Shown here: positions 33,106 through 44,819 of the stretch, one piece after another | Position numbering within the stretch: position 1 is the first letter of the stretch | Layout of the letters: the number at the start of each line of letters is the position of its first letter | Assembly (NCBI GenBank): GCA_016802295.1 | Contig: JAESIW010000122.1 | Coordinates: 186,001-250,000, forward strand | Reading direction: 5' to 3' | DNA length: 64,000 nucleotides | Source: Brachionus rotundiformis | Lineage: Eukaryota > Rotifera > Eurotatoria > Ploima > Brachionidae | The notes under the pieces: generated by a model | Databases searched by the model: none | What the model was told of the DNA's origin: nothing | The model's input: only the letters and a program-made list of their open reading frames with translations | Made by a program: the position numbers and the translations under genes

Positions 33106-33651
33106 TTTCACCTGAAATAAAGAAAAATTAAAAAGTATTTTTTATTTTTTAAATTAATTTGAGAATAGAAGAAAAGAAAAAATCAATAAAACGATTAGCC
33201 AAAAGCACTTAGTTAAATTTTTTAATAATTTTAAGAGTTTCTTAAAAAACACAATAATAACATAATTGCTATTATTCAGGTATACTAAAATTTGTCAGGG
33301 GTATTTTAAACAAAAGTCAATTAGCTTAAAGCATATTTGACAAATTAATTGAAATTTTATTTTATAAACTTGGCAATGTATTGCCAATATACTAATTATA
33401 TAATGAGGGCTTAAGATTGCTTATTTTTTACTTCTATATTCTTTTCTCAATAGTGTAATACCTTCTTGAAACAAAAATGTCTTTTAATTTGTGTTTAGAA
33501 AGAAATTAATGGACAAGTTTTAAATAAATTAATTTCTTAAACGTCTCTTAATTGTCGACAATGAAATTTTAATATATAAATTTAGCCGACCTGAATTAAT
33601 TTAAGCCATTATTTCCATTGTTTTCTCTCACCATTTTACCAAACGAGCAAA

Positions 33652-35487
33652 ATGAACACTGTGCCATCATCACCAAACGCGCTGGCTCTCAAATTCAACA
33701 CATTGTCTAGCTCAACTTCTTCGTCACTCTCATCGACCAACTCTAGTCATGCCAAGCACACTGATCAGCCAGGTTTAACCGAGGTAAATGCTCCACACAA
33801 TTGCCAATTCGTTTATTATTTAGTTCTACCTATCTTTAAATAAATAAACTGCACTTTTTTTTTTTTTTTTATTTCAAAAAAAATTATTTTTTTTTTATTT
33901 TTTATTTTAGTTTTTAATTGTGTAATATTTATTTTAGACAATTTTTTTAGAAAATTAATTGCACCAAAAATTATTACCACTATTAATGAGTTATTGACAC
34001 GAATCCTTAAACACACTTAAATCACATAATGGGCAAATATAACTTGATAAAAACTGTTAATCATGCTGATAATTTGCATCAACTGGTCGCTGGTCAGCCT
34101 GGCTACCAGCTCAACCAGTCGAGTGCTGTTTTGTCGATGATTAACAGTCCGGCACAATTGCAGCAGCATGCGAGAACTTTGCAAGCACTGGCCAAGCTCA
34201 AGCCCAAGAACAGTGTGCCAAATTCGGTGTCGCCGTCGTCCTTGTCGTCGGCCACATTTTCCCAATCACCGTCACCGCATTCACCTGATAATGCTAATGA
34301 CCAAGAACACTCACAACTAGCTGAAACCACCACTATTGCTCAAAATAGCGACAACACCGAAAACACTGAAAACGAAGCCAACAAAGTTGTCCTCATTAAC
34401 TTAAACTTTTATTTTATTAACTTTAAACTAATTAATTTTAATTAATCTAGGTGCGAACACTATTCGTAAGCGGTCTGCCCATGGACGCTAAACCAAGAGA
34501 GCTCTATCTTTTGTTCAGAGCCTACAAAGTAAATAAAAATTATATTTTACTTTTTTTTTTAAATTTAGATTAATTATTAAATTAATAAACTAATTATTAA
34601 ATGAATTTTTTTCTAAAAGGGTTTCGAGGGGTCTTTGCTCAAAGTTACAAACAAAAATGGAAAAAATTTATCAGTAATTGATCTTTTATTAAACTATAAA
34701 TTTACAATTTTAATAGATAATTTATTTAACAAAAATTAAAAATTAACTGCTAAATAAATAACTATATTAACTATATTAGAAAAAAATTAATTATTTTATT
34801 TTTTAAGCCGGTAGGGTTTGTTACCTTTTCGACTCGAGGCGAAGCCGAATCGGCCAAACAAGAACTAACCGTAATTTTTTAGATTAATTAGAATCTAAAT
34901 TAAAATTTTGATCTCATTAGGGTGTTCGATTTGACCCAGATTTGCCGCAAACATTGCGTCTTGAATTTGCCAAATCGAATACCAAAGTGCAGAAGACCAA
35001 GCAGTCTTCGATGATGCAAAGTCATCACCAGCAAGCCAACCACAATTCCCAGAATCAGGTGGCTGCGCAGCTACAACCGGCTTTGATTCCACTAAGTCGT
35101 AAGTTTGACAGCTTTCCAGTTGGACAAAGTGCCAATCTTTTTTTTTTGCAGATGACATAAATTCTGGTGCATTTTTTTCGGCCAGCGAGGCGGCCTGGCC
35201 GCCACAACTAGCCTTCGATCTGAGCTCAACTGCAGGTCTACACACAATCATACCCACTCTCTTACCAGCACACTTACAAGTTTAATTAATTTTATCACTT
35301 TTTATATAGAATTTTATTTTTTATTTTTGTCAAGGGACTATCACATCAATTAAACAATTCGGCACAAACAAACAGCACCGTAAGCACCAACCAACACTTG
35401 ACCAACGCAAGCAATCACATGATTCAACTAGGCCTAGGTCAATACATGGGCGATCAGGACCATTTCAAGAGTTTATTCTCGGTTTAA
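33652..35487 (+). CDS. rbpms/cpo: RBPMS/couch potato-type RNA-binding protein
   Basis: Isoform assembled from exons 33652-33783, 34451-34528, 34620-34673, 34808-34870, 34921-35098, 35152-35279 and 35335-35487; phases match throughout; 261 residues. One RRM spans about 45-125: VRTLFVSGLPMDAKPRELYL (with RNP2), KGFEGSLLKV, PVGFVTFSTRGEAESAKQEL (RNP1) and GVRFDPDLPQTLRLEFAKSN, the family hallmark. In this family (RBPMS, Couch potato, MEC-8) the RRM dimerises and binds tandem CAC-containing RNA, controlling splicing and mRNA localisation. The C-terminal part is Gln/Asn/Ser-rich. The fifth intron's donor is GTTTAA, a weak site; reading through it would end the protein at 35285, so two C-termini are possible. 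The Ser-rich N-terminus ends PGLTE, directly continuing to VRTLF. Confidence 0.88.
34029..34385 (+). CDS. Alternative first coding exon of RBPMS-like gene
   Basis: ATG at 34029 opens 119 codons rich in Gln, Ser, Asn and Thr, ending at AAA before GTTGTC. The exon is phase 0 and joins in frame to the RRM exon at 34451. It cannot be joined to the upstream first exon by any acceptor I can see in the right phase, so it looks like a second promoter and N-terminus rather than an internal exon. The GTTGTC donor is weak; splice evidence is needed. Confidence 0.55.
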
Positions 35488-36429
35488 ATCAATCAATTTG
35501 AGTTTAGATAAATATGCAATTAACTTATTACTAACCACTTGAGCTAATCAATCGACTAAAAGCGATCAATATATTTCCGTCCAGAACACATTTTTATTAA
35601 TCTCAAAAATCAAAATGCTCATTATAATCAATTAATTTTTGTACCTTTTTTTTTTTTTTAATAATTTTATATATATATTTTTATTTTTAAAATTAGTTAG
35701 CCTAAAATTAAATTTAATTATTTAAATTCGTTATTTATTTATTAATTGAAATTTGTTAAAATATTTCAGAATAAATTTTATATTTATGTTTTGGAAAATT
35801 TGTTTGGTAAAAAAAAAAGAGTAAAAAAAATGGGTTAATCAAGTGGAATTGAGTTATTCTCGTAATTAAGCATTTTTTTTTGTTTAAATTGCTTGAAGAG
35901 TCACTTGAAGCAATTAGGAGAAAAGCTTTTTTTTCAAATACTTTTTAGATTAAAGGTAATTTTAATTATTAGCTAGTGAGCTTTAAATAATAGAGTTTTT
36001 TTACCTTAAATTAAATGATGGTTTAGGCAGCATAAAGGTGAAAAAAATAACCTACTGGCTAAAGCTCAACTATTTTATGTTAATAGATAAAAATTGATTT
36101 TAAAAATTTAATAAATAATATTGCTATTTGATTGATAGATGATTAATAATTAATATATTTTATACAATTTTATAAATTAAACTTTTAAATTTTATAAAGA
36201 AATATTCTTGATTAACTATGAGGGTCAGCAAAACAAGCAAAAATATGCAATTATTTGACATTAACAAGAAGTTAAATGTACCAATTAACTTGGTAAAGTG
36301 TAGAATACGAAAAAAAGTTCTCAAAAAGACAGGCTTAGAAATTCATTAAAATCTTTTCTCAGCATCTAAATACCAAAAAATGGTTCAAAAGAAGAAATTT
36401 ATGCAGATTAATATTTGAAATGACCTTCT
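35488..36429. other. Intergenic, 3' flank of RBPMS-like gene
   Basis: AT-rich with poly-T/A tracts, probably including the 3' UTR of the RBPMS-like mRNA. No gene seen. Confidence 0.5.
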
Positions 36430-36830
36430 TTGGCGTTATAGCAAGCCAAAATCATTTACAATCAATTTTTGTTCGTGCCCAGTCGAAATCTTTAACCACT
36501 GTTTGTGTAAAACCTCTTTAAAATGCTCAATAGAGGTTACTCTAGTGTTAACCATTGTAGTATGTATGACCATAAGTTCTCGATTGGACTCAGTGTTTTG
36601 TTCTTTGAGTATTATGTGCCGAAGCTGCATCTTGTTGAAAAATCCAAGGATCATTTTGCTCAAATAGGATTTCAACAGATGGTAAAAGACTGTTTTCCAA
36701 GGTGCTGATATAGACAAATTGATTAATTCCTCCTATATAAATTGCAAATACTAGTGCCTTTGTAAGAAATGCATCCTCAGATACCGACCGAGCCTCCACT
36801 GTTTTGTAAGCTTGGTATACTGAATTATTT
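36430..36830 (-). pseudogene. Decayed Tc1/mariner transposase fragment
   Basis: On the minus strand one frame reads SLLPSVEILFEQNDPWIFQQ then DAASAHNT. This matches the Tc1/mariner catalytic core around the second Asp (typically FQQDNAPxHT). A second frame downstream continues with EHFKEVLHKQWLKIS, like the C-terminal helix of these transposases. The switch of frame and missing N-terminal DNA-binding part show it is dead. I could not identify terminal inverted repeats around it. Confidence 0.75.
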
Positions 36831-37366
36831 TTAAAAGATTACTAGATTTTTATGCCGAATGCGATTTATTAAATTGTAGAGAAAAAAAATTTTCAAACAA
36901 ATTTTCGTAAAATTCTATAAATAAACAATTTAAGAAAAATAAAATAATTAATTTTTAAATTTTTGCAACATACTGTTGAATAACTACAGTAACACTACAA
37001 ATATTGTAATAAATTTAACCACCATCATTATCATTTAATAAAATTTAATTAATGTAATTAATTTAATTTGAAGAAATTTTGATTGTGATTTGAAAAAAAA
37101 TAAATATAAAAGATCACAACACTTTCGATTTGGAATTTTTTTCATGTAGAGCTTTTGTTGATATAATTTTTTTAATTAATCTTAAAATTTAGCTTTATTT
37201 TCAAATAATGATTATTTTTTCGTAATGAAATAATATAAATAATACTGTAAAATAGTTGATAAATAATTATTCAAAAAAATAGGCAGATGATGTCTCTTTT
37301 AGCACCTGTACACTTGTCATTATAAAAATGTAAAAAATAGACAATATTTATAAATTTATTAAAAAA
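36831..37366. other. Intergenic, AT-rich
   Basis: Possibly includes remaining degraded transposon sequence and the promoter of the receptor gene at 37367. Nothing specific seen. Confidence 0.4.
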
Positions 37367-38350
37367 ATGGTTAACACAATTATTCTAATTCAACAAATTC
37401 TAGCATACTATGGAATAGTTCTGATCATCATTGGTACACTATCAAATTTATTAAATTTTTATGTTTGCCTAAAATTGAGTAACAATCAAACGTTTATATT
37501 TTTATCATATTTATCAATTTTAAACATTTTAATTATTTACCATTGGAACGCCGATTTTATACTCAGATATCTATTCGGTATAGACTGGCTAAATTATAGC
37601 ATTCTGGTCTGCAAGTTGCTCAATTTCATCCAGTACTCTTCAAGTCAATCAGCCGCTTGGATATTGGTGTTAATTTCAATTGAACATTACCTCAGTGTTC
37701 GAATAAAACTTTGGCGAAGTAATTATTTTCCAGTCAAGAAAGCATTTTGGACTGCGTTTGGCCTGGTCGCATTCATTTTTCTGGTCAATTCAAATGTTTT
37801 GGTTTTTCTGGGATATCAAGAGATGGTCAACGGGTCCTTGGTTGATTATTGTTTCAATGGAAATGACACCAACTACCCCACTTATTACGGTTATGTAAGT
37901 AATTAAAAAATACAAATATTTGTAATTTTTATTTAAATAAATTTGAAGCTAAATTTTCTTAATTTTAAGTTTCACCTTGCCAATTATTCACTTATTCCTT
38001 TTACTTTCATTCTATTTTTTAACCTAATGCTTTGGATTGAGCTGAACCAGTCAAAAGCGAGATTAAGCGATCAGTCCGGCGGAAAATCAGCCAAAACCCT
38101 GACCAAGAGCATTATTAAGATATGCTTGCTATTTGTGCTCATCACTCTACCAAATGCTATTGTATCTCTACTGTATACCTATCTGGCAAGCTCAGAACTT
38201 GGCTTTTTGGTAATCAGAATTGGTGATCTTCTTTCGTTCACGTTTCATGGCTGCAATCTGTTCATCAATCTCTATTTGAACAAAAAATTTCGTCTCAAAT
38301 GCTCACGTGTTGTTTCCAAGACCAAAATACCATTTTTTATTAATGAATAA
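37367..38350 (+). CDS. Divergent seven-TM receptor (class A-like orphan GPCR)
   Basis: Two exons, 37367-37894 and 37970-38350, phase 0, 302 residues, with seven hydrophobic segments. TM1 has GTLSNLLNFYV with the conserved Asn. TM3 begins with Cys (VCKLLNFIQ) and ends ISIEHYLSV at the position of the DRY motif. TM6-TM7 end in NLFINLYLNKKFR, where NPxxY would normally be. The usual TM2 Asp appears as Asn (SILNIL) and the TM7 Pro is missing. A Cys in the second extracellular loop (DYCFNGND) could pair with the TM3 Cys. A lineage-specific peptide or chemoreceptor is likely; ligand unknown. Two genes for very small basic secreted proteins follow directly, but linkage is not evidence of pairing. 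Confidence 0.75.
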
Positions 38351-38709
38351 TAATTCGGAAACCGATCAAGCATTATTCATCCTGGAAAATTAATCATTTT
38401 TAAGATATTTATAACTAATTAAATTTATACATATGTCTGTTTTTATTAAATAAATTTTTAGAAATTAATTCAATCATTTAAATAGATAAATTATTTTTCC
38501 AAAGTCTCATATTTAAATTAGAAAAATAAATAAAAAGCAGCAAATGTTAATCAGGACCTTTTTGGTTTAAATTGAAAATTATTTTTATTTTTTTCTGTTT
38601 ACCAAACTAAACCATTCACTGTTACATGAATATAAGAGTCTAAATTTTATTTGATTATGTAAAATAAAGATTAAAAATAGTTTAAAATTTAGAAAAGTAA
38701 TCTATCAGC
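38351..38709. other. Intergenic
   Basis: AT-rich spacer; 3' end of the receptor gene and promoter of the first small secreted gene. No other feature seen. Confidence 0.45.
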
Positions 38710-38901
38710 ATGAAGTTTTCATTTTTGTTTATACTGTTGGTTTATTTTATCAAGCTTTTAGAGGGGGTACAAATTTTGCCAGCTGACATATCTATGCGCA
38801 TAGAGCCAAAACCATTATTCGAACAAGTTCGGCTTGTGCAGAAGCGAAACTTAGAAAGCAATAAGAAAGCAATCACTCGTCGAAAGAGAACCACCAACTA
38901 A
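38710..38901 (+). CDS. Small basic secreted protein 1 (63 aa)
   Basis: Single exon. A strong signal peptide (about 1-20) is followed by 43 residues that become increasingly basic, with dibasic sites KR, KK and RR/KR toward the end (AITRRKRTTN). There are no cysteines. The layout fits a peptide-hormone-like precursor or a cationic antimicrobial peptide, but no family is recognised. It stands 80 bp upstream of a second gene of the same style, on the same strand. Confidence 0.55.
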   Translation: MKFSFLFILLVYFIKLLEGVQILPADISMRIEPKPLFEQVRLVQKRNLESNKKAITRRKRTTN

Positions 38902-38983
38902 AAACTTAATTCTCTATTAAGACTTTAAATGATTTAAATAGAAGCTTTTTTCTTTATTATTTTTTTTTAAATCAAAAATTAAA

Positions 38984-39250
38984 ATGAATAAAAAAATTTT
39001 TTTAATCGCGTTTTTAGCATTTGTTCTTGCGTTCCATGGCTTAGTTGACGCTCAATACCAATCGAATGTTTACAGTCTCTTGAGAAGAAAAGCCCAAGCC
39101 CAAGCCAGATCTACAAGCCAACCAACTAGAGTAGCGGTGACCAACAGGCCAACCAGACCGTCAAATCTAAAAAAACCGGTCCAAGCTGGCAGAAAACAAC
39201 AGCGACCAGGAAGCAAAAGAGTGAGACCAAGTCCAAAAAGAAATAATTAG
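38984..39250 (+). CDS. Small basic secreted protein 2 (88 aa)
   Basis: Single exon. Signal peptide at about 1-23 (FLIAFLAFVLAFHGLVDA), then a very basic mature part rich in Arg, Lys, Gln, Pro and Ser, with motifs such as LLRRKAQAQARS and AGRKQQRPGSKR. There are no cysteines. AGRK and similar sites could be processed and amidated, so a neuropeptide precursor is one option; a cationic structural or defence protein is another. The polyadenylation signal at 39276-39281 lies only a few bases from the stop codon of the converging gene on the other strand. Confidence 0.6.
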   Translation: MNKKIFLIAFLAFVLAFHGLVDAQYQSNVYSLLRRKAQAQARSTSQPTRVAVTNRPTRPSNLKKPVQAGRKQQRPGSKRVRPSPKRNN

Positions 39251-39287
39251 CTTCTAAAATTTATTTTAAAAAAATAATAAAGTTTTA

Positions 39288-39609
39288 TTAAACACATTTG
39301 TCTCCATAATTGTCCGGCAAAGACTTGTACCCGGTCACACAACTAAAAATAAAATTCAAAACAGACCAAAAATTAAGCTTGGAAATTTACGTGCACTTCT
39401 TGCTGCCCTCGTCGCACATTATGTACCGCGATGGCCAGCATTCGAAGTCTTTGACACATTTTTGGCCTATTACTTTGCGAGCAGTTGGACCCTGCTTGCC
39501 TTTTCCAGCTAGCAAAGAGCTTACCAAGCATGCTAAAACTGGTCCAAAATTAAACCAACCTTCCATTTAAACACCTAAGCTTACCAATTATTCCAATTAA
39601 TTTTCCCAT
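39288..39609 (-). CDS. Small secreted Cys-rich protein (75 aa)
   Basis: Three exons on the minus strand, 39609-39585, 39538-39391 and 39342-39288, joined in phases 1 and 2. The signal peptide covers about 1-20 (MGKLIGIIVLACLVSSLLAG). The mature part holds six cysteines with spacing C-x5-C-x7-C-x7-C-x-C-x13-C (CVKDFEC, MCDEGSKKCTC, then GDKCV at the end), reminiscent of EB or EGF-like modules. Function unknown; extracellular binding or defence is inferred. AATAAA on the minus strand (39289-39284) overlaps the stop codon, and the gene converges on small secreted gene 2 with almost no space between them. Confidence 0.7.
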
Positions 39610-39864
39610 TTTTTTTGTTGTTCCTTGCTAAAACTAAACAAATCCTGTACCCATAAAAGATAATTTTTTTATAGCCAATTTTTTGACATGAGACAGATTC
39701 CAATTAAAACAAATACAAACATATTCCTCAATATGGCTCTCAATTAATTAATTAATTGAATTGAAAATTAAATTTTTTTTTATTAAAAAATAAATTTATT
39801 GAAAAATATATAAAATTATATCTAAATGCTATAAAAATGGAAAAAAAAAGAAGGTGACTTCTTT

Positions 39865-42800
39865 TTATCTGAACGGCTTGGGCTTAGCGGGCTGTTTTTT
39901 GGCTTGTGGCTGCTTTTTACAGGCATAGTGCGAGTAGGAAGTAGATCGCTGGGATCTGCTTGACGAACATGATGAGCTATTGCGCACATTTTTGTCTTTG
40001 GACTCGAAATTTTCGCAAAAAATTGGTGCCGAGTCTAGCTGATACTTGATGTCATCTATGGTGTTTTTGTATCTCTTGAATCTTTCGAATATTTCCTCTT
40101 TTTCAGCCTGGCAAAAAACAGAATAGATGAAAATAATTTGCATAAAAGATAAAATAAAAATAAAAATTTGGTTTATTTAAGAGCAATGAGAGCTTTGACA
40201 GCGCCAATTTAAGAAATTTTACCTCAAAGTCTAAATTCTGTACGCACACAAAATAGTTTAAAGAATGTACTTTTTATAATTGGATTATTTTAGTTAACTT
40301 ACCTCGGATAAATTGTTGTTATTGCACAAATTTTGGATATTGTCTATGGCAAACAGGTGATGGGTTCGTTCGATTTCTCTCATTGAGTGATTTTTGACCG
40401 ATTCGCTCAAATTCTGCAAATATTGCTTTAATGATAATTATCTATTATTAGACAAGACAAGATAAGATAAGATAAGATAATTATTACCTCAAGAAGTTCC
40501 ATGTTCTTGAGAGCTATGTCTCTGTCGGCCATTAGTTCGTGGTTTTGGTTCTCCAAGTTTTTAAGATACATGCCCTGAGCCTTGATGTTATGTGCCGAGT
40601 TTTTTTTCAGTGTGTCTATTTCGTGCTCCAAAAAAACAATATTTTGCTGAAGTTTTACCTTATGCTGGAACAATTCTTCCAAATTTTTGCTAATCCAATG
40701 TATTTTGTGCTAATCAAAGACAAGATAAATAAAAATAGATAAAATTTTTTTTTTCTAAAGTAATAAGCACTTTTATTTGCATGTATGAAAAGTTAACTTT
40801 GTCCGTATCGTCCATGTTTAGGACAGGTTGGTAATTTTTGCCCAAATTGACTGCCAAAATTCCAATCAGCAAGTCCATGTCAACTTCGATCAGATTCAAA
40901 ATTTTCTTAAGAAAAAAAAAATTTTTTTATTAATTACTTTTTATTAATTAGGACTTAAATTTACAATATATTCGGTTTCTTTGTTATAGAATTGATTTTT
41001 TTGATAATTAAATTCGTCAAGAAGCCGATTGTATTTGTCCTCATATTCGGACAAAAGTTTACTCTTTTCGGCATCGCTGCGGACCAATTTGTCCATGCGA
41101 GACTGAGCTGTGACCAGCTCGTTTTCGAATTTTTGCTTTAGAAGCTTTTGTTCGCCGATTTCGGCATCGTAGTCGGCCTCGCGTTTCTTCAATATTTCCA
41201 TATTGGACTTTTCCTCGGCAAGCTGAATCTGCAAAGCGCGGATTCTGTCCTCATATTCCAATTTGGTTTTTTGAAAATGAGCCTGTAAATATTTCCAAAG
41301 TTAAATTGTACCAAATGGTTTATTGACACTTACATGAGTCATTTGAAGCTGACTGGTACATTTGGACAATGTTTCTTCATAAGTCTCTTTATTCTAAATA
41401 AATGATAAAAAATAAATTTTAATTTATTTAATTTATTTGTTATTTTATTGTGTTTAATAAAAGCAACAATTTAAATTTTAGTTTTTAGGGCAATTTGCGC
41501 GCTCTTTTCAAATTAACACAAGCAAAACAAACTTAACATTTGTTTAGTTTTATTTAAAATGGCAAAAATTCAAAAAAAACCTGTTCTTTTCCTCTTGGGT
41601 CTTAATTAACTTTAATCAATGTCTAAAAATAAATTCAAACTCACTTGTAAGCATTGTTTTGATATGGTGCTGAGGTCATTTTTGGTCATTTCCTCTGTGC
41701 GTTCCAAATTGGCCACTGAGCTTCTCAGATTCTTGAATAAAAAGTCTTAATTACTCAACTATCTAATCTAAATGTGGTTTAAATTTACATGGCACTCATT
41801 CTCTAGTTTTGACACGTAAGCCGTGGTCAGACGTTTTTCACTCTTGAGCTGATCGAGCTCGTTCTTTAAAAAAATAAAACAATTAATTTAACTTGCTGGG
41901 TTAAGATTAATATGAAAATTAATTAATTTTTTCTACTTGAAATTGGCACAGTTTTTGCTCTAGCTCGCTTGATTTTGCCTCTTCGGCTTTGATTTTTTGC
42001 TCCAGTCGGCTATTTTCGATCATGAGCTCCTGATTCTTGAGCTCAATAGTCCGGACCGAGTTCTGCGAGCCGGATATTTCTGTCTTTAGTGAATAGTTCT
42101 CATTTTTCAAGTCCTCATAAGTTGTTTTGGTCTGGTTAATCTAGATTTAATAATTAAGAACAATCTATTTTTGTATATTAAGTTTATGAGCTACTTCATT
42201 TCCTTGGGTGCTCAATTTGTGTTCCAAAGTTTTGTTCAAGTCCCTTAAAATGTGATAGTCTTGACCAATGGTTTCCAGTTGAACAGTCAAGTTCTTCGAG
42301 GCCTCTCTGAGATACTCGTTCTGTTGGACCAGTGTTTCCACCTCAACGCGAGACTTTTCCAGATTTTTTTCCAATTTTTTCACCTTGCTCTTCCACAACT
42401 TGATGGTTTCCTGGGCTTCTTGGCGCAACTCTTCTCGCTTTTTCTCACTACTGCCCAGCTCATCCTCGTACAAACGCAGTTGATTGATGTTCTGTGACTG
42501 CTCGTAGACAAGCTCATTCATTTTTTGTATTGCCAAATCCAAGTCATTGCGCAAATTGTTGTTTGACTTTTCCAATTCGGCCACTTTTTCTGCCAAAGTT
42601 TTGTTGTCATGTTTGTACTCTAGTTCTTGAAGATCTTTGTCCTTAAGGTTGACGCGCAAGTTCTGAATGATCTCGTTGAGCTTCTCGATTTCGTTCTTGT
42701 ACATGTTTACCACTGATATGACCTCATTGGGTTCTGTGTTCTTCTGTGCCGATTTTTCCAGCTTTTCGCGGAAACTCTCAAGCTCACGACTAATTGTTTG

Positions 42801-44079
42801 GTGTATCTGAAGTGGTATGGTCTTTGAGTCTGCAGAATTTTGCTGAGTGGACTCGAATTTTTCCAATTGCTCCTTTAACCTCATCACTTGGTGACTAAGG
42901 CTGTTTTTAGACTCTTCCAAATCGGCTATTTTTTGCTTGGTCATCACCAACTCGTTTTGAGCCTTAATTAAACAACTATCATTTTTATAAAATTCTAACA
43001 AAAAAAAACCAAATCCTTATAAATTTTATTTACTTAATAAAATAGAAAAATAAAAATATTGTTTGCTTTAGGGGTTCAGCTATTTTGTTATATTTTTATT
43101 AAAAAAATTTGTCCTGTTAAATTAATTTAATTATTCATTTTGTTTACCTTTTGTTTTTCGTAATCGGTCTCTGTAAAGTTGACTCGCGGAGTTTTGTGAG
43201 CATCATCTTTGACCAAATTGGCAGTGGTCTTTTTAAAATCTTCAATCACCGACTTGAGCTCATCGTTGACCGATTTTTGCTCGTACTTTTTTTTGATCCT
43301 GTTATAGACTTTTTCTATTCTGTCCTCAAGTCTATTCTCAAACTAAAAATTAATAAATTAGAAAAAAAATTCTATTAAATTATTATTTTTTAATAATTAA
43401 GCTGATTTACAGATGTCTCAGAGGTGTCCGAGCTTATTTTCTGGCTATGGTAATTTTTCTTGCCAGAAGGTCTTTCATATTTGCAGCACATGTCGCCATA
43501 GTTCATCTGGTCAGCTAGTTTTTCCTGCTCAAAAGATATATCTCGGACTTTTCTGTGCAAGTCGTGCAAGGACTCGTCCAGCGAGCACTTCATCGACTTG
43601 GACCGCTTGTTATAATGCTTAATTCTGGATCTAGACTCATACAAATCATCATCATCGCTCTTAAATTAAGGGTCTAGACTTAATGCAGTTGATCACGCGA
43701 CAGTCAAGCTTACCAGACTGGAGCGAGCATCGTGGTCCTTAAAATGGTCTTTGGCCTGCTTCTTGGTTCGGCGCAGGCACGAGCGCCTTTTGAATGTGTG
43801 AATGTCGTCATCCATTCCATTCAGTTCCCTATTAGTATCCTTTTTAATTAAAAAAATACTTCAATCAGCTTTCAATCACGAGAAAAGATAATATTTTAAA
43901 TATATATACATGTTTTTTTTAGATAAAAAAGATTTTATTATAAATTTTGTCAAATAAAAAAATATTTTTTTTTCAAACTGGTCACTTACAGATAGCATTT
44001 CGTTTAAATCAATCAACCGAGCCGAATAATACTGATAATCTTCATTGTATGCATCGAATTTTGGTGTTTTACGGCTCAT
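39865..44079 (-). CDS. Large coiled-coil protein, 15 exons (969 aa)
   Basis: Minus-strand exons: 44079-43990, 43839-43714, 43659-43411, 43342-43148, 42962-42195, 42140-41937, 41863-41789, 41731-41645, 41393-41334, 41282-40965, 40905-40771, 40709-40488, 40425-40303, 40237-40223 and 40107-39865. Every junction is phase 0, so any exon could be skipped without a frameshift. The 14th exon is a 15-nt microexon (NLDFE). The N-terminal 190 residues are charged and partly disordered; from about 200 the protein is almost continuous heptad-like coiled coil (for example LEESKNSLSHQVMRLKEQLE). The C-terminus is Ser-, then Lys/Gln/Pro-rich. No TM or signal. Architecture suggests a centrosomal, ciliary or cytoskeletal scaffold, but I do not recognise the orthologue. 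The 3'-terminal exon end is supported by the stop at 39865. Confidence 0.75.
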
Positions 44080-44441
44080 TATTAAATTTTCAAATTTTCG
44101 GATTAATAAAAAAAAAATAATAATTTTTTTTTTATAAAATAAAGGGCCACTATTAACGCGATTTTTAGCGATAGCAAAGAGCTAACCTTATTTTAATGCT
44201 TTATCGCCATGGATACTCTTTTTTTTTGTGGAATATTTTTTTTATCGAAACTTAATTTTTTTTACTTTGATTTAATTTAGGCAAAAAATATGTCCATTTT
44301 GTAAGAGAGCTAAAAAATTTATCACTAATAAATAAATTTTATTTTTTATTTCAAGATAAATAGTAAAAATAAAGTTTAAAAAGGGCTTCAATTATGCAAT
44401 TAAAAAAAGGGGCCTCTTGAATTTAATTGTGTTAATAAAGA

Positions 44442-44819
44442 TTAATTAAAAAGGAGATTAGAGCGCGAGGTTGAATAAGCCAATAGCTGAGGCTTGGAGT
44501 TTCCATATACAGGTATGTTAAATCTGGGATCTTGGTAAGAGCGGGTATAGTTGTGGTAAACGCCGGCACCGACATGGGAATAGCTCTTTTGTGGATTTAC
44601 CAGTGTTGTTGTATTGTCGCTCAATGGTTTTGGATACTTGAAACTTAGGTCCATGTGTTGGCTACGCTGCAAGACACCTTCGAACGCTTTGGATGGTTTA
44701 AGTGCATATTTGTTCTGAAACTCTCTGCGAGCTTAAATATCTTAGACAATTTTGGCTCTTTGGTTTAGCTTAATTTTACCTTCATTGTGGAACATTATGG
44801 CGTCATCTAGCTTTGACAT
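44442..44819 (-). CDS. Small two-exon protein (109 aa), possible cilium-associated
   Basis: Minus strand, exons 44819-44780 and 44731-44442, phase 1. It begins MSKLDDAIMFHNEG and contains YHNYTRSYQDPRFNIPVYGN near the C-terminus. It is Tyr/Asn/Pro-rich with no signal peptide or TM. Such short, basic, Pro/Tyr-rich proteins are common among microtubule inner proteins of cilia; that is a guess from composition only. It lies 360 bp upstream of the coiled-coil gene in the same orientation. Confidence 0.55.
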
